A stretch of 64,000 nucleotides of DNA, from positions 2,232,001-2,296,000 of the forward strand of contig NZ_CP155079.2 in NCBI RefSeq assembly GCF_039634365.2, written 5' to 3'. The notes under the pieces are model-generated. The model was not told the DNA's origin. It made no database searches and was given only the letters and a program-made list of their open reading frames with translations. Shown here one piece after another: positions 50,615-60,278 of this stretch. The DNA comes from Mucilaginibacter sp. PAMB04168 (GTDB lineage: Bacteria > Bacteroidota > Bacteroidia > Sphingobacteriales > Sphingobacteriaceae). Numbering within the stretch: position 1 is the first letter of the stretch; every line of letters starts with the position of its first letter. Made by a program: the position numbers and the translations under genes.

Positions 50615-51385
50615 ATGATTTCGAGAGGGGAGTTAAAAGACGTTTATTTCAACAAAGAAAACATTGATACAAACGTATTCCCTTTTTCACTACCTTTTTT
50701 CAGGCATGCGGATAAGCTTACCATTCATCCTAAAATGACCTTTTTTGTCGGAGAAAACGGTACAGGTAAATCTACGCTTTTAGAAGCCATCGCTGTAGCC
50801 TCAGGTTTTAACCCCGAGGGCGGAACAGTCAATTTTAACTTCGGCACCAGACAGTCTCATTCGGCACTGCACAGGCATATCACTACATCCAGGGGTATAC
50901 ATCGTCATACAGACGGCTTTTTTTTGAGAAGTGAAAGCTTTTTTAATTTGGCTACGGAGATTGAAAATTTAGACATAGAGGACCCCGAATTAAAGAACTT
51001 GAATTTTCCGGAGCCTCCTAAAATTATGGACGCTTATGGTGGCGTCTCTTTGCATGAGCAATCTCATGGTGAGTCATTTTGGTCCCTGTTTATAAAAAGA
51101 TTTGCAGGTAATGGCTTTTATATTTTGGATGAGCCGGAGGCCGCCCTGTCTGTAACCAGGCAAATGGCCATGCTGGTAAGAATGCATGAATTGATAGACG
51201 ATAATTCTCAGTTTGTCATCGCAACACATTCTCCTATATTATTGGCCTATCCGGGTGCCTTGATTTATGAGTTTAGTGAGCTCGGCGTACAGAAGGTAAG
51301 TTTCGAGCAAACACAGCTGTATCAGTCTTACGCCAGCTTTTTTCAAGATCCGTCTTACATCGTTAAACAACTGTTAAATCTCTAA
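50615..51385 (+). CDS. ABC-type AAA ATPase (COG3910-like)
   Basis: A 256-residue cytoplasmic ATPase with Walker A GENGTGKS at 46-53, an ABC-like S-H-G-E-S-F block, Walker B F-Y-I-L-D-E-P-E-A-A-L-S and a final H-S-P switch His (T-H-S-P-I-L-L). There is no transmembrane segment and no long coiled coil, so it is not a transporter or SMC protein. Proteins of this group are often predicted stress or DNA-linked ATPases of unknown role. It sits 109 bases behind mutS, but co-transcription is not certain. A strong bidirectional terminator follows. Confidence 0.83.
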   Translation: MISRGELKDVYFNKENIDTNVFPFSLPFFRHADKLTIHPKMTFFVGENGTGKSTLLEAIAVASGFNPEGGTVNFNFGTRQSHSALHRHITTSRGIHRHTDGFFLRSESFFNLATEIENLDIEDPELKNLNFPEPPKIMDAYGGVSLHEQSHGESFWSLFIKRFAGNGFYILDEPEAALSVTRQMAMLVRMHELIDDNSQFVIATHSPILLAYPGALIYEFSELGVQKVSFEQTQLYQSYASFFQDPSYIVKQLLNL

Positions 51386-51461
51386 ACACTATCTAATGAT
51401 GCTATTGGAGCGACTGTAAGCTGGGTGTTATTTATTCTCAATCTATTTTAAAAGGCCTATA

Positions 51462-51500
51462 ACATAAAAGCCGCCGTTTTAACAACGGCGGCTTTTATGT
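51462..51500. terminator. Bidirectional terminator between ATPase and yidC
   Basis: Perfect 17-bp stem ACATAAAAGCCGCCGTT / AACGGCGGCTTTTATGT with a 5-base loop. U-rich on both sides; it ends the ATPase gene and the pyrG-yidC operon. Confidence 0.95.
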
Positions 51501-51517
51501 TTATAGGAGTTTGCTAA

Positions 51518-53347
51518 TTACTTCTTTTTACCTTGCGCTTGTGCTTGTTGCTGCTGGCGCATCATTTCTTCAAGCTTAGCCTGGAAACCCGTTTTTTTCT
51601 TTTTAGGATCGTCGGGTTTCTTTTTGTTTTCCTGTATTTGCGCATGTATCTTTTTGTCGTCAACCCACAAGCGGATAAGGTATTGCTGCAGGAAGGTGAG
51701 CATGTTGGCCAGGAAATAATAGTAGTTCAAACCTGCAGGATAACTGTTCAGGAAGCCCAGGAACATAATAGGGCTGATGTAACCTATGTATTTCATTTGC
51801 CCGGTTGCACCCGACACCTGGTTATTAAAGTAAGTATAGATGAGTGTAGAAATGGTCATCAACAAACACATCAAACTTAAGTGATTGCCCAAGAACGGGA
51901 TGTTAAAGCCAAAGTTAATTACGGCATCATAGGTCGATAAATCCTTCATCCATAAAAAGCTTTCGCCACGAAGTTCAAACAAACTTGGGAAAAAACGCAG
52001 GAAGGCAAAAATGATAGGCATTTGCAGCACTAAAGGCAAACAACCACCCAACGGGTTTACACCTGCTTTGCGGTAAAGTTTCATATATTCCTGTTGCAAC
52101 AGGGTAGGGTTATCCTCGCCAACCTTTGTCTTAATCTCATCCATCTCCGGCTTTAAAACTTTCATTTTAGCCATGCTGAGGTATGATTTATATGTAAGCG
52201 GAGATAACACAAGCTTTAGCAATACAGTTAGGGCCAAAATTACCAAGCCCATGTTCCAGTTAAACTGCTGTAAAAAGTTAAATACTGGTATTACAGCCCA
52301 ACGGTTAATAAATTTTAGTGGGCCCCAGCCCAGGTCAATTTGCTTTTCAAGTTGGTAGCCTTGTTTTTGAAGTGTTTTAAAGCGGTTTGTACCAAAATAA
52401 AACTCCATTGGGTAGGTATTATCCGCATTGTTAATCAACGTTAAAGCCGCTTTCATTTGCTTCACATCAACAGAACTTGGATTAGTGCTTACAGATAAAT
52501 TAGCTCTATCAAAACCTTGCTTGGCAATCAGTACGTTGGAGAAAAAGTGCTGTTTAAACGACACCCACTGTATTTTCTGGTCGGCAATGTCTTTGGTTTC
52601 GTCTTTACTTACGCTCAGGTAGTCAACACCACCATCGGTGTTTTTATAATACACGGTAGAATATAAGCGCTCCTGTGTAACATCTTTTTCCTGTTTGCGC
52701 AGGCCGGCAGTCCAGTTTAAAGTAAGTGCCCGGCTATTAATAATATCGCCTAAGCCAGTCAACTTAACGGTGTAGCCCAGTTTAAAGCCGGTGGCACCTA
52801 ACGTATAAATGTAATCGATATACTGGGTAGGGCTGTAGCTTAAACGTAGGGTTATAGCGCTGCTGTCGCTTCCGGCTACTTTGATTGCGCTGCTTGTAGG
52901 TGTAAAATACCGATCGTTAGTATTAATAACTGTGCTGCCGGCATTAAATTTAAAACCAAATTGGTTGCTGTTGCCATCAAATAAAATAAGCGGCTTTTTA
53001 TCAAAGGTTTTGAAATCTTTTAGCTCAACGCTATAAACGCGGCCGCCGCGGCTCGATAGCTTTACACGAATGTCTTTATTTTCTAAAGTAATTAACTGCT
53101 CGCTGCCAACCGTTGAGGCGCCAAAAGGTGCTTTAAGTGCAGCTGAATCAACAGGTGCCGGCTTCGTATTTGTATCTGCTTTAGCTGCAACTGCGGCCGG
53201 CTTTAAAAGTCCAGCTTTTTTCAGGGAGTCCAGGTGCTCAATCTGACGTGCTTTTTTTGCCTCCTCCTCAGTGGGTTTCATTAAGAAGAACGAGCCCACC
53301 AGTATGATGGCGATCAGGAATAACCCTGTGAACGTATTTCTATCCAT
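51518..53347 (-). CDS. yidC: Membrane protein insertase YidC
   Basis: Inserts proteins into the inner membrane, alone or with SecYEG. At 609 residues it has the Bacteroidota length. One N-terminal membrane segment (M-D-R-N-T-F-T-G-L-F-L-I-A-I-I-L-V-G) is followed by a large periplasmic beta domain (about 60-345), and the catalytic helical core has K-A-G-V-N-P-L-G-G-C-L-P and three membrane segments. The long C-terminal tail is basic and Gln-rich (R-Q-Q-Q-Q-A-Q-A-Q-G-K-K-K), helping contact the ribosome. It is 23 bases after pyrG, in the same operon. Confidence 0.95.
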   Translation of the reverse strand: MDRNTFTGLFLIAIILVGSFFLMKPTEEEAKKARQIEHLDSLKKAGLLKPAAVAAKADTNTKPAPVDSAALKAPFGASTVGSEQLITLENKDIRVKLSSRGGRVYSVELKDFKTFDKKPLILFDGNSNQFGFKFNAGSTVINTNDRYFTPTSSAIKVAGSDSSAITLRLSYSPTQYIDYIYTLGATGFKLGYTVKLTGLGDIINSRALTLNWTAGLRKQEKDVTQERLYSTVYYKNTDGGVDYLSVSKDETKDIADQKIQWVSFKQHFFSNVLIAKQGFDRANLSVSTNPSSVDVKQMKAALTLINNADNTYPMEFYFGTNRFKTLQKQGYQLEKQIDLGWGPLKFINRWAVIPVFNFLQQFNWNMGLVILALTVLLKLVLSPLTYKSYLSMAKMKVLKPEMDEIKTKVGEDNPTLLQQEYMKLYRKAGVNPLGGCLPLVLQMPIIFAFLRFFPSLFELRGESFLWMKDLSTYDAVINFGFNIPFLGNHLSLMCLLMTISTLIYTYFNNQVSGATGQMKYIGYISPIMFLGFLNSYPAGLNYYYFLANMLTFLQQYLIRLWVDDKKIHAQIQENKKKPDDPKKKKTGFQAKLEEMMRQQQQAQAQGKKK

Positions 53348-53370
53348 TATTTTTTTTCGAGTACAATTAA

Positions 53371-54981
53371 TTAGTTCTTGCGGGCATAAGCCAGCGAAGC
53401 GGCCACAAAGTTAACAAAAAGTGGGTGAGGATTATCAACCGTTGATTTTAATTCGGGGTGAAATTGCGACCCTACAAAAAATGGATGGTTTTTTAACTCA
53501 ACAATCTCTACCAAACCGTTTTGAGGGTTAATACCTGAAGGTATCATGCCGGCTTCTTCGTACTGTTGTAAATACTCGTTGTTAAACTCATAACGGTGAC
53601 GGTGGCGCTCTGTAATGTGCGTTTTTCCGTAAATGGATAACGCCTTGCTGCCTTTCTTTAAATCACACGGGTAAGCGCCCAGGCGCATCGTGCCACCTTT
53701 TGCAGTAATATTTTTCTGATCTTCCATCATACTGATAACAGGGTAAGTGGTGTGGCCATCCATTTCCACGCTATTGGCAGCATCCAGATGAAGAACGTGG
53801 CGGCCAAACTCTACTACCGCACACTGCATGCCCAGGCATATGCCAAAAAACGGAATGTTGTTTTCACGTACGTACCTAATAGCTTCAATTTTACCTTCAA
53901 AGCCACGCTGGCCAAAGCCGGGAGCAACCAATACGCCATGTAAACCGCGCAAGCGTTCTACAGCATTTTCCGGTGTTAATGTTTCAGAGTGTATATAGTC
54001 AACCTTTACCTTACACTCATTTTTAGCGCCGGCATGTATAAATGCTTCGGTAATAGATTTATAAGCGTCAGGTAGTTCTACATATTTACCTACTAAACCA
54101 ATGCGCACTTCGGCAGTTGGGTTTTTCAACCGACCTAAAAAGTCTTTCCAGCTTTCTAAGTCCGGCTCATTTTTATTTGGAAGTTTAAGTTTAGTAAGTA
54201 CCGTTTTATCTAGCTGTTCTTTCAGCATAAGCAGTGGTACATCATAAATAGATGGCGCGTCAATCGACTCGATAACTGCATTGATGTTCACGTTACAAAA
54301 TAGCGCTATCTTTTTGCGCAGGTCCATATTTAAATGATGCTCTGTGCGGCAAACCAAGATGTCAGGCTGTATGCCGTATTCCAGCAGCATTTTTACGGAG
54401 TGCTGAGTTGGCTTGGTTTTTAACTCGCCTGCCGCGGCCAGGAAAGGTACCAGGGTTAAGTGAATAACGAGTGAATTACCCGAACCGGCTTCCCACCTGA
54501 ACTGGCGTACGGCCTCCACAAACGGAAGCGATTCAATGTCGCCTACAGTACCGCCAATTTCGGTAATTACAATATCGTAATCTCCGCTTTCGCCCAATAT
54601 CCGGAAATTGCGTTTAATTTCGTCGGTAATGTGGGGTACTACCTGTACGGTCTTGCCTAAAAATGCACCTTCGCGCTCGCGGCTAATTACATTTTGATAA
54701 ATACGGCCGGTAGTAATATTATTAGATTGGGAAGTAGCCCTGTTTAAGAAACGCTCGTAATGGCCCAAATCCAAATCTGTTTCGGCGCCGTCTTCGGTAA
54801 CATAGCATTCACCGTGCTCGTAAGGGTTTAGTGTTCCCGGGTCGATGTTAATATAGGGATCAAATTTTTGAATAGTAACGCGGTAACCGCGAGACTGAAG
54901 GAGTTTAGCCAATGAGGCCGAAATAATACCTTTTCCTAACGACGAGGTAACGCCACCCGTAACAAATATATATTTAGTCAT
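53371..54981 (-). CDS. pyrG: CTP synthase
   Basis: Amidates UTP to CTP using glutamine and ATP, the final pyrimidine step. At 536 residues it is complete. The N-terminal synthase domain opens [16 protein letters not shown] and has [11 protein letters not shown]. The C-terminal glutaminase has G-I-C-L-G-M-Q (Cys nucleophile) and the His/Glu pair in Q-F-H-P-E. It heads the pyrG-yidC operon, with a TACTTTTG -7 box at 55039-55046. Confidence 0.97.
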   Translation of the reverse strand: MTKYIFVTGGVTSSLGKGIISASLAKLLQSRGYRVTIQKFDPYINIDPGTLNPYEHGECYVTEDGAETDLDLGHYERFLNRATSQSNNITTGRIYQNVISREREGAFLGKTVQVVPHITDEIKRNFRILGESGDYDIVITEIGGTVGDIESLPFVEAVRQFRWEAGSGNSLVIHLTLVPFLAAAGELKTKPTQHSVKMLLEYGIQPDILVCRTEHHLNMDLRKKIALFCNVNINAVIESIDAPSIYDVPLLMLKEQLDKTVLTKLKLPNKNEPDLESWKDFLGRLKNPTAEVRIGLVGKYVELPDAYKSITEAFIHAGAKNECKVKVDYIHSETLTPENAVERLRGLHGVLVAPGFGQRGFEGKIEAIRYVRENNIPFFGICLGMQCAVVEFGRHVLHLDAANSVEMDGHTTYPVISMMEDQKNITAKGGTMRLGAYPCDLKKGSKALSIYGKTHITERHRHRYEFNNEYLQQYEEAGMIPSGINPQNGLVEIVELKNHPFFVGSQFHPELKSTVDNPHPLFVNFVAASLAYARKN

Positions 54982-55038
54982 GATTTTGATGAATTTGGCT
55001 GCGGCTGATGCCTAAACCAATGCTATGTGTACGGGATG

Positions 55039-55046
55039 CAAAAGTA
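55039..55046 (-). promoter_or_regulatory. -7 box of pyrG-yidC
   Basis: TACTTTTG on the minus strand, an exact TAnnTTTG match; leader of about 50 bases to the ATG at 54981. No TTG at normal distance. Confidence 0.5.
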
Positions 55047-55304
55047 AGAATTTATTTGGGCTGAGCAGGAGGTATTTTAAAATAGATGGTCAGGTGGCTG
55101 TCAATTGCGGTTAAAAATTTAGGTGTACGCTGCTGCTTGTGGAACAAAATCGAAACGTATCTTTCATAAAAATTACTACTATTGTACGCAGGCGAAACAA
55201 GCATGGCATGGAGGTGTTGTTTTTTCAAACCAATAGTCTTGCAAACATTTTGCGCTCTCTGCAATTACTAAGTTTTTATTTGTCTGCAAAGACCTATCTA
55301 CATT
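55047..55304. other. Intergenic region upstream of glgB and pyrG
   Basis: Divergent control region. Besides the pyrG -7 box at its edge I see only short chance frames and no hairpin or tRNA. The glgB promoter is not identifiable (closest is TATTTG without the two spacer bases). Confidence 0.4.
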
Positions 55305-57596
55305 ATGGCAAAACAAAGCAAAAAAGACAAGCCTGCTGCCGCAGCTTTAGGTGAAACACCTTTAGCAGAAGGGCAAGCAGCTTCTTTTCCCGAATCACAA
55401 CCTGTAAATACAAAGAAAACAACAGCAAAAGTTAAGGTTGTTTCACCGGCACAAACAGAAACTTTCCCTGAATCGCAACCGGTAAAAGCAACCAAAGCCA
55501 CCGCCCGAAAAAGTAAAAGCACGGCTGAGGCAGACTTACCGGCAGAAGTTTCGGTATCGGATTTAATAACCGAAATTGCCGAAAAGAAAAAAACCAAAAC
55601 TTCAGGCAGTAAAAAGATTGCAGCTGGTAAGCTACCCGTTATACCCGAAACAGCTAAACCTTCAGCATTGCCTGTAACATCAGCGTCGGTTAACCCGGTG
55701 GAGGTATACAGCCGCTTTACGGATTACGATATTAGCCTCTTCAAGGGCGGAAAGCATTTTAAGTTGTATGATAAGCTGGGCTCGCATGTGGTGACTCATA
55801 AAGATGTTGTGGGCACTTATTTTGCAGTTTGGGCACCCAATGCACAATATGTATCGGTGATAGGTAATTTTAATGGCTGGAACCGCGGTACACATGCCTT
55901 AAATCATCGTTGGGATGGCTCAGGTATTTGGGAAGGCTTTATCCCGCATATTGGCGACGGAGAGGTTTACAAATATTTTATTAATTCACATAACGGCGAG
56001 GAATTAGAAAAAGGCGATCCTTTTGCCCTGCGCTGGGAGGAGGCCCCGCTTACGGCCTCAATAGTAGCTCATACATATTACGAATGGAATGATACCCAGT
56101 GGATGGCTAACCGTTACCAATACAATGCGTTAGATAAGCCTTATTCGGTTTATGAGATACACTTGGGTTCGTGGGCACGCAATGACGAAAGCCCAAACGA
56201 ATTTTACACCTACAACCAGATAGCCGAAAGACTGGTGCCTTACGTTAAGGAAATGGGTTTTACGCACGTGGAACTGATGCCAATTATGGAGCATCCGTAT
56301 TATCCAAGCTGGGGATACCAGCTTACCGGGTTTTTTGCGGCCACTTCACGTTATGGCACCCCCCAGCAGCTTATGTACCTCATAGAGCGATTTCACCAGG
56401 AAGGTATTGGCGTAATACTGGATTGGGTGCCGTCGCACTTTCCGGGCGATGCGCATGCATTATACCGTTTTGATGGCACGCACTTGTACGAGCACGAGGA
56501 TGTGCGCCAAGGCTATCATCCCGATTGGACTTCTTATATATTTAACTACGGACGTAACGAAGTTAAGGCTTTCCTGATCAGCAGCGCATTGTTTTGGCTC
56601 GACCGCTACCATGCGGATGGTTTACGTGTAGATGGTGTGGCTTCAATGCTTTATCTGGATTATTCGCGCAATGAGGGTGAATGGATACCTAACCAATTTG
56701 GCGGCAACCACAATCTCGAAGCCATTGAGTTCTTAAAAGAGTTCAATTTGGCCGTATACAGCACTTTCCCGGATGTGCAAACCATAGCCGAAGAAAGTAC
56801 ATCCTTTCATGGCGTAAGCCGCCCGGTTTATTCGGGTGGATTGGGCTTTGGTATGAAATGGATGATGGGGTGGATGCACGACACCTTAGGTTACTTTAAG
56901 CGTGACCCGGTTTATCGGAGCCACCATCATAACGACTTAACCTTTAGCTTGATATATGCCTTTACGGAAAACTTTATGCTGCCATTTTCGCACGATGAAG
57001 TTGTTTACGGAAAAGGGGCGATGATTAATAAAATGCCTGGCGATGAATGGCAACGATACGCCAATCTGCGTTTAATGTACAGCTACATGTTTACGCATCC
57101 CGGCTCAAAGCTATTGTTTATGGGTGCAGAGTTTGCCCAGAACAGCGAGTGGGATTTTGGCAAGTCGTTAGATTGGTGGGTTACGCAATTTGATTGTCAT
57201 GCTGGTATGCAGGAAGCTGTAAAGGCGCTCAACCATTTATACCGTAACGAGCCCGCGTTATACGAAAAAGGCTTTGAAGCCAGCAGTTTTGAATGGATTG
57301 ATGGCGGCAATGCCAAAGATTCTATCCTGATATATGCCCGTAAGGGTCATGACGCTGTTAACGATGTAATAGTGGTGCTGAACATGACACCAGCCGTACA
57401 TTACCATTACCGTGTAGGTGTAACCAGTGCAGGGCAGTGGAAAGAGTTATTCAATTCAGACAATAAGAAATACTGGGGAAGCGGTGTCGACAATCCGTTG
57501 CCTTTAGCATCGGAGCCACAGGGCTGGCACGGTCGCGAAAATTCTATCAGCATAACCATACCGCCACTAAGTGCGGTGGTTTTTAAGCAAGTATAA
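55305..57596 (+). CDS. glgB: 1,4-alpha-glucan branching enzyme with basic N-terminal extension
   Basis: Makes alpha-1,6 branches in glycogen. The conserved enzyme occupies residues about 131-763: a CBM48 region, then the GH13 barrel with nucleophile Asp443 (R-V-D-G-V-A), acid/base Glu496 (I-A-E-E-S) and transition-state Asp564 (F-S-H-D-E-V). Residues 1-130 are an additional low-complexity, Lys/Ala/Thr-rich extension, positively charged, with the octamer-like unit F-P-E-S-Q-P-V twice (28-34, 54-60). Ordinary GlgB lacks such an extension; it may bind nucleic acid or partners (guess). No other glycogen genes are nearby. Confidence 0.94.
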   Translation: MAKQSKKDKPAAAALGETPLAEGQAASFPESQPVNTKKTTAKVKVVSPAQTETFPESQPVKATKATARKSKSTAEADLPAEVSVSDLITEIAEKKKTKTSGSKKIAAGKLPVIPETAKPSALPVTSASVNPVEVYSRFTDYDISLFKGGKHFKLYDKLGSHVVTHKDVVGTYFAVWAPNAQYVSVIGNFNGWNRGTHALNHRWDGSGIWEGFIPHIGDGEVYKYFINSHNGEELEKGDPFALRWEEAPLTASIVAHTYYEWNDTQWMANRYQYNALDKPYSVYEIHLGSWARNDESPNEFYTYNQIAERLVPYVKEMGFTHVELMPIMEHPYYPSWGYQLTGFFAATSRYGTPQQLMYLIERFHQEGIGVILDWVPSHFPGDAHALYRFDGTHLYEHEDVRQGYHPDWTSYIFNYGRNEVKAFLISSALFWLDRYHADGLRVDGVASMLYLDYSRNEGEWIPNQFGGNHNLEAIEFLKEFNLAVYSTFPDVQTIAEESTSFHGVSRPVYSGGLGFGMKWMMGWMHDTLGYFKRDPVYRSHHHNDLTFSLIYAFTENFMLPFSHDEVVYGKGAMINKMPGDEWQRYANLRLMYSYMFTHPGSKLLFMGAEFAQNSEWDFGKSLDWWVTQFDCHAGMQEAVKALNHLYRNEPALYEKGFEASSFEWIDGGNAKDSILIYARKGHDAVNDVIVVLNMTPAVHYHYRVGVTSAGQWKELFNSDNKKYWGSGVDNPLPLASEPQGWHGRENSISITIPPLSAVVFKQV

Positions 57597-57631
57597 CTGC
57601 TTTTATTTAAGTGCCGGCAGGTAAGATAATG

Positions 57632-58501
57632 CTATTGTAATGCAATGGCTGGTTTTACTTGCCGGCGTTTTAATTTTTGATAAAGCGCAAAAGAAAATAA
57701 CAGCAATACCATTGTGGTAATAACAGATCCCTCGAGCCCGAATGCACCACCGTTTACAATATCATCAGCTTGTTTACCCGGCTGTATGAAAATAGAATGC
57801 ATAGACAGTCCACTCACCGAAAAACCCAAAACCGGTCCCTGAAAAAAGTTCCAGCTTAGGTGAAATAACGTGGCCAGCCAAATATTTTTTGTTAGCAAAT
57901 AAAGCTGCGCTAGTATAACGCCTGCCAGCAGGAGGTTTAAAAATGATAGTGCGGTAACGTTAGGGTTAAATAAGTGTAGTGCAGCAAACACACCAGATGA
58001 AATGACGATGGCTGTAAAATCAGAATGCCTTTTACGCAAGTATTCCACCCATATACCCCGCATCAAAAATTCTTCGTTAAAGCCTACCAGTATAAATAAA
58101 ATGAAGTAGATGCCTAGCTCGGCCACCGAATAAGCGGCATTGAAATACACATGCACGGCACCAAAGGCCATCATAAGCCCGGTAATAAAAAAAATGAGCA
58201 GCGCCGCAAACCCGAAACCTTGGTTAGCAAACAGGAGTTTGTTTGTCTTAAAGCGTAATATTCGGCTATAGTTAAGGCGCAGCGTGCGTCTTTTAAAAAA
58301 GAAGGTGAGCAATATTATGGTTTCGGAAGCTTTAAGAAACACGTCATCCAGCAGAAAGGTGCCTAAACGGCGGCCGTCAAAACGGGTAACCAGCTCAAAA
58401 GCGTAACTGCCTATGCCCAATATTAAGATGTAAATCAGCGTATAACCGAACAGGATGCCAAAGTCCTTCAATATGGACAGCAAAATGTTTTTCATGATCA
58501 T
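57632..58501 (-). CDS. CPBP-family intramembrane metalloprotease
   Basis: A 289-residue membrane protein with about seven hydrophobic segments. The CPBP (CaaX protease and bacteriocin-processing) motifs are F-N-E-E-F-L-M-R-G (EExxxR), F-A-A-L-H-L-F-N-P (FxxxH) and F-H-L-S-W-N-F (HxxxN). Family members cleave prenylated or other membrane substrates; some protect against bacteriocins. The first Met is ATG 58499-58501, with a second two codons on (58495). No substrate gene is next to it. The short TPR gene upstream has the same direction but may be separate. Confidence 0.88.
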   Translation of the reverse strand: MIMKNILLSILKDFGILFGYTLIYILILGIGSYAFELVTRFDGRRLGTFLLDDVFLKASETIILLTFFFKRRTLRLNYSRILRFKTNKLLFANQGFGFAALLIFFITGLMMAFGAVHVYFNAAYSVAELGIYFILFILVGFNEEFLMRGIWVEYLRKRHSDFTAIVISSGVFAALHLFNPNVTALSFLNLLLAGVILAQLYLLTKNIWLATLFHLSWNFFQGPVLGFSVSGLSMHSIFIQPGKQADDIVNGGAFGLEGSVITTMVLLLFSFALYQKLKRRQVKPAIALQ

Positions 58502-58567
58502 AGTACTGGCAAAACGTTTAAAAGCAGTTTTGCCAGTTAATATTAAAATATCTGACTGTACCTAAAT

Positions 58568-59050
58568 TTAAAGCGTTGCTTTAAATTCACAATTGCTGAT
58601 TGCCCGCTTATAATCTTCAATAGAATCAAAGTTCAAGCAAAGCTTAATGGCTTTTTTGTAGTATTTAATCGCCTCATCAAAGTTTTGCGCATACTCCTCT
58701 AAAATACCCAGGCGATAATTTATAATAGACTTATCAACCAATGGCCTGATGAGCGCTTTATTCGCAATTTCACGGGCTTTATCCCACTGCTCCAGGTTGG
58801 TGTATAGTATAACCAGGTTTACATAAGCGTGCGGATATTGCGGGTTGCTTTTAATAGCAGCTCTGTAGTGATTCTCTGCACGGTTATAATCATCAAATTG
58901 CGTGCGGTACAACCAGCCCAATGAGTTATGTGCCTGTGCGGTAGCTGGTTCCTCTAATATTATGTTTTCAAGTAGTTGTTTTGCTTGCAAATAGTTAGCG
59001 TTACGTATGGCTTCTTCAGCCTCCAAATATATATCTTCCCAGTTCTGCAT
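58568..59050 (-). CDS. TPR-repeat protein (160 aa)
   Basis: A soluble helical protein with at least three tetratricopeptide repeats: A-H-N-S-L-G-W-L-Y-R, A-Y-V-N-L-V-I-L-Y-T-N-L-E-Q-W-D-K-A-R, and Y-R-L-G-I-L-E-E-Y-A-Q-N-F-D-E-A-I-K-Y-Y-K-K-A. No signal peptide, so cytoplasmic. Such adaptors bind other proteins; no partner is visible. It ends 66 bases before the CPBP protease start on the same strand and may share its transcript. Confidence 0.83.
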   Translation of the reverse strand: MQNWEDIYLEAEEAIRNANYLQAKQLLENIILEEPATAQAHNSLGWLYRTQFDDYNRAENHYRAAIKSNPQYPHAYVNLVILYTNLEQWDKAREIANKALIRPLVDKSIINYRLGILEEYAQNFDEAIKYYKKAIKLCLNFDSIEDYKRAISNCEFKATL

Positions 59051-59181
59051 GTTATCTAATTAATCGGGGGTGTTTGAGGCAATATACAAAAAAGATGGCG
59101 GTTTAACGCAAGCGGAGCTTCAAAACCAAACATAAATGACATTAGTCAGTTATTCATGTTCATTCAGCGTTTTATTGAGCA

Positions 59182-59367
59182 ATGAAATTCTTTTACCTGT
59201 ACCTTATTGGCGACACTGTGGCATTAGCGCTGGTTGTTTATCAGCTTATTAGTACTTACTCGGCAATTAAGTTTACAGCAGCTCTTATATATCTTATTCC
59301 GGTACTGATTTTATATTATATGGCTTATAAAGCTTATCACGTTAAAAAGGATAACGAGCTTATGTAA
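59182..59367 (+). CDS. Small two-helix membrane protein (61 aa)
   Basis: M-K-F-F-Y-L-Y-L-I-G-D-T-V-A-L-A-L-V-V then A-A-L-I-Y-L-I-P-V-L-I-L-Y-Y-M-A-Y gives two membrane segments with a short loop and a basic tail V-K-K-D-N-E-L-M. The family is not known. It is short, so the call rests on composition and start codon context (GAGC before ATG 59182). Confidence 0.5.
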   Translation: MKFFYLYLIGDTVALALVVYQLISTYSAIKFTAALIYLIPVLILYYMAYKAYHVKKDNELM

Positions 59368-59472
59368 AATGTAAGGCCCAACAGCTAAAATTTGATGAAA
59401 GTTTTTACCTGTTTGGAAAACAAACCCTTTAGCTGAAAGGTTATTAACTTAACACCCTTAAAAAAAGAACCT

Positions 59473-60021
59473 ATGTTAGCATTTGATCAAGACACCTGGA
59501 CCGTTGAACAGGAGATACCAACCAATTTACGCCATCCATATGCAGTATCACCTGATGCTGATGACGACTTGGACGAAGATGATGATTTGGATTTGGATGA
59601 TGACGACGATCTGGATTTAGACGAAGACGAAGATTTAGATTTGGATGACGATGTAGTGCCTGACTACGACGAGGATTTAGACGAGGACGAAGATGACGAT
59701 TTGGACGACCCGTTAAGGGCTGAGCTTGATGATGAGGATGACGAAGACGTCTCTTTTGACTTGGACGGTACCAATGACCCCGACGAAATCCCTGAGCGCG
59801 AAGAATCTGATAATGAAGATTTGGGTTATCCAAACGAGCAGGAGGTAAGAACCCCACAGGAAGGAAACGATACATCATTTAGCGAACAAATCGACGTAAC
59901 ACCTCCAACACCACATGAGTTTCCGTCTGAAGGTAGCCCCCAAACTGATTTTTCCTCACGCCCTCATGGCCGTACAACTGGCCGCATGATAGGTCACGAG
60001 CCAGGCACAGAAGGTATTTAA
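59473..60021 (+). CDS. Extremely acidic Asp/Leu-repeat protein (182 aa)
   Basis: Residues 29 to about 100 are almost all D, E and L in repeated D-D-x-D-L-D-x-D-E-type units; the C-terminal 80 residues are Pro/Ser/Thr-rich and polar. There is no signal peptide or membrane segment, so a disordered cytoplasmic protein is likely. Possible roles are ion or metal binding, or a histone-like partner mimic; none can be proven. The antisense frame at 59471-59878 (Arg/His/Pro-rich) is a mirror of the GAC/GAT runs. An intrinsic terminator follows at 60043-60074. Confidence 0.7.
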   Translation: MLAFDQDTWTVEQEIPTNLRHPYAVSPDADDDLDEDDDLDLDDDDDLDLDEDEDLDLDDDVVPDYDEDLDEDEDDDLDDPLRAELDDEDDEDVSFDLDGTNDPDEIPEREESDNEDLGYPNEQEVRTPQEGNDTSFSEQIDVTPPTPHEFPSEGSPQTDFSSRPHGRTTGRMIGHEPGTEGI

Positions 60022-60042
60022 TTCAGTATAAAAATATTTCTT

Positions 60043-60074
60043 AAGCCCTTGCCTTAACAGGTAAGGGCTTTTTT
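60043..60074 (+). terminator. Terminator of the acidic-protein gene
   Basis: 11-bp stem AAGCCCTTGCC / GGTAAGGGCTT (one G-U) followed by TTTT, 21 bases after the stop. Confidence 0.88.
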
Positions 60075-60243
60075 AGTCTCTGACGGTTGGAGTGTGGCCT
60101 TGCCGTAAGTGTTTAAAGCCACAGGATACACCGTTTTACATGCACGCTTTGTCAATAGGTCTTTTTTACAATATATACCTACAGCGGTTATGAGGGATTT
60201 ATTCCAAATCAAAATTTAAATGCCACCATTTGAGGCATTTTTC

Positions 60244-60251
60244 TAATTTTG
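60244..60251 (+). promoter_or_regulatory. -7 box of the purL operon
   Basis: TAATTTTG, an exact TAnnTTTG match, 27 bases before the GTG start. It overlaps the first TTG of the longer open frame, so that earlier start is excluded. Confidence 0.5.
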
Positions 60252-60278
60252 CGCTTTCATCCATCAAAACATCCTATT

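Noticed and set aside
59471..59878. Antisense open frame, Arg/His/Pro-rich, opposite the acidic gene
   Set aside because: It is the mirror of the GAT/GAC/TTG repeats; it has no start context or family match.
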